From assembly GCA_002413395.1 (NCBI GenBank), contig DHWX01000076.1, positions 8,233-42,763 on the forward strand: a stretch of DNA of 34,531 nucleotides. Direction: 5' to 3'. This DNA is from Polaromonas sp. UBA5171. GTDB taxonomy: Bacteria; Pseudomonadota; Gammaproteobacteria; Burkholderiales; Burkholderiaceae_C. The notes beneath the pieces were generated by a model. It was not told where the DNA came from, ran no database searches, and saw only the letters and a list, made by a program, of their open reading frames with translations. A program made the translations under genes and the position numbers. Below, one piece after another: positions 34,294 through 34,531 of this stretch. How positions within the stretch are numbered: position 1 is the first letter of the stretch; each line of letters begins with the position of its first letter.

Positions 34294-34531
34294 GTGAGGT
34301 ACACAAAGCCTTTGGCCATGGGAATGTAGGTCGTGTCCAGCGCCCAGACCTGGTTGGCGCGCACGATCGCCAACTTGCGCAGCAGATAGGGGTAGATCTT
34401 GTTGCCAGGAGCCGCCTTGCTGGTGCCGGGTTGCGGTGCCAGCGGTTCGATGCCCATGCGGTGCATGAGGGTGCCGACGTGGCGTCACCCAACGTGGATA
34501 CCCTCACGTTTCACCCTATTTCCGGCAGTTG
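34294..34531 (-). mobile_element. IS3-family transposase OrfB fragment with nonsense codon
   Basis: The minus-strand frame reads HVGTLMHRMGIEPL, PGTSKAAPGNKIYPYLLRKL, ANQVWALDTTYIPMAKGFVY, where WALDTTYIPM carries the first catalytic Asp of the IS3 DDE domain. Upstream in the same frame (toward the right edge) KREGIHVG is followed by TGA (34485-34487) where relatives have Arg (CGA), so it is an inactivated copy. The fragment ends inside the domain at 34294, not at an IS terminus, and continues past the right edge of the window. Confidence 0.82.

Overview
The window is a high-GC chromosomal segment of a beta-proteobacterium, most likely family Comamonadaceae (Rhodoferax/Polaromonas-like). I infer this from gene order (pyrG-kdsA; coaBC-dut; bamC-dapA; parE - lytic transglycosylase - parC), from the style of the protein sequences, and from short interspersed repeats that I recall as typical of that family. 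None of this was checked by database search.

Layout. Positions 1-12.4 kb are mostly housekeeping: kdsA (partial) and pyrG on the minus strand; coaBC-dut on the plus strand; a glycine-zipper lipoprotein; a SlyD-like FKBP and a JmjC-type ribosomal oxygenase transcribed divergently; a conserved protein of unknown function; a small Ala/Pro-rich lipoprotein with a clear terminator; then a minus-strand run of MBL-fold hydrolase, bamC, dapA, a methyltransferase, a 39-aa membrane miniprotein and an MFS transporter. Positions 12.6-18 kb hold the topoisomerase IV genes parE and parC flanking a lytic transglycosylase that is frameshifted at a T8 run. A LexA-box-like site lies upstream of parE.

Positions 18-21.1 kb hold a poly-3-hydroxybutyrate/ketone-body module (patatin-like hydrolase, acetoacetate decarboxylase, 3-hydroxybutyrate dehydrogenase), preceded by a 400-bp gap with a possible transposase remnant. 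Then come a membrane-anchored cytochrome c, a RidA-like protein and comEC, which carries an interspersed repeat inside its reading frame. Positions 25.2-28.5 kb hold a tight three-gene cluster: circularly permuted ATP-grasp, alpha-E protein and transglutaminase-like protease. This is the core of the gene set usually linked to the Anbu (BPH) proteasome-like peptidase, but no Anbu gene is adjacent.

Positions 28.7-34.5 kb are an accessory amine/amino-acid uptake and oxidation locus that is visibly decaying. It has a PuuR-like XRE-cupin regulator, a divergent promoter with a near-ideal -35 element and a 10-bp-arm inverted repeat, a frameshifted FAD amine oxidoreductase, and a complete polar amino-acid ABC transporter (binding protein, permease, ATPase). 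After these come a fragment of a second ATPase, a 3'-truncated ISL3-family transposase, the first ~80 codons of a second FAD oxidoreductase, and an IS3-family transposase fragment with a nonsense codon running off the right edge. No tRNA, rRNA or CRISPR array was seen.
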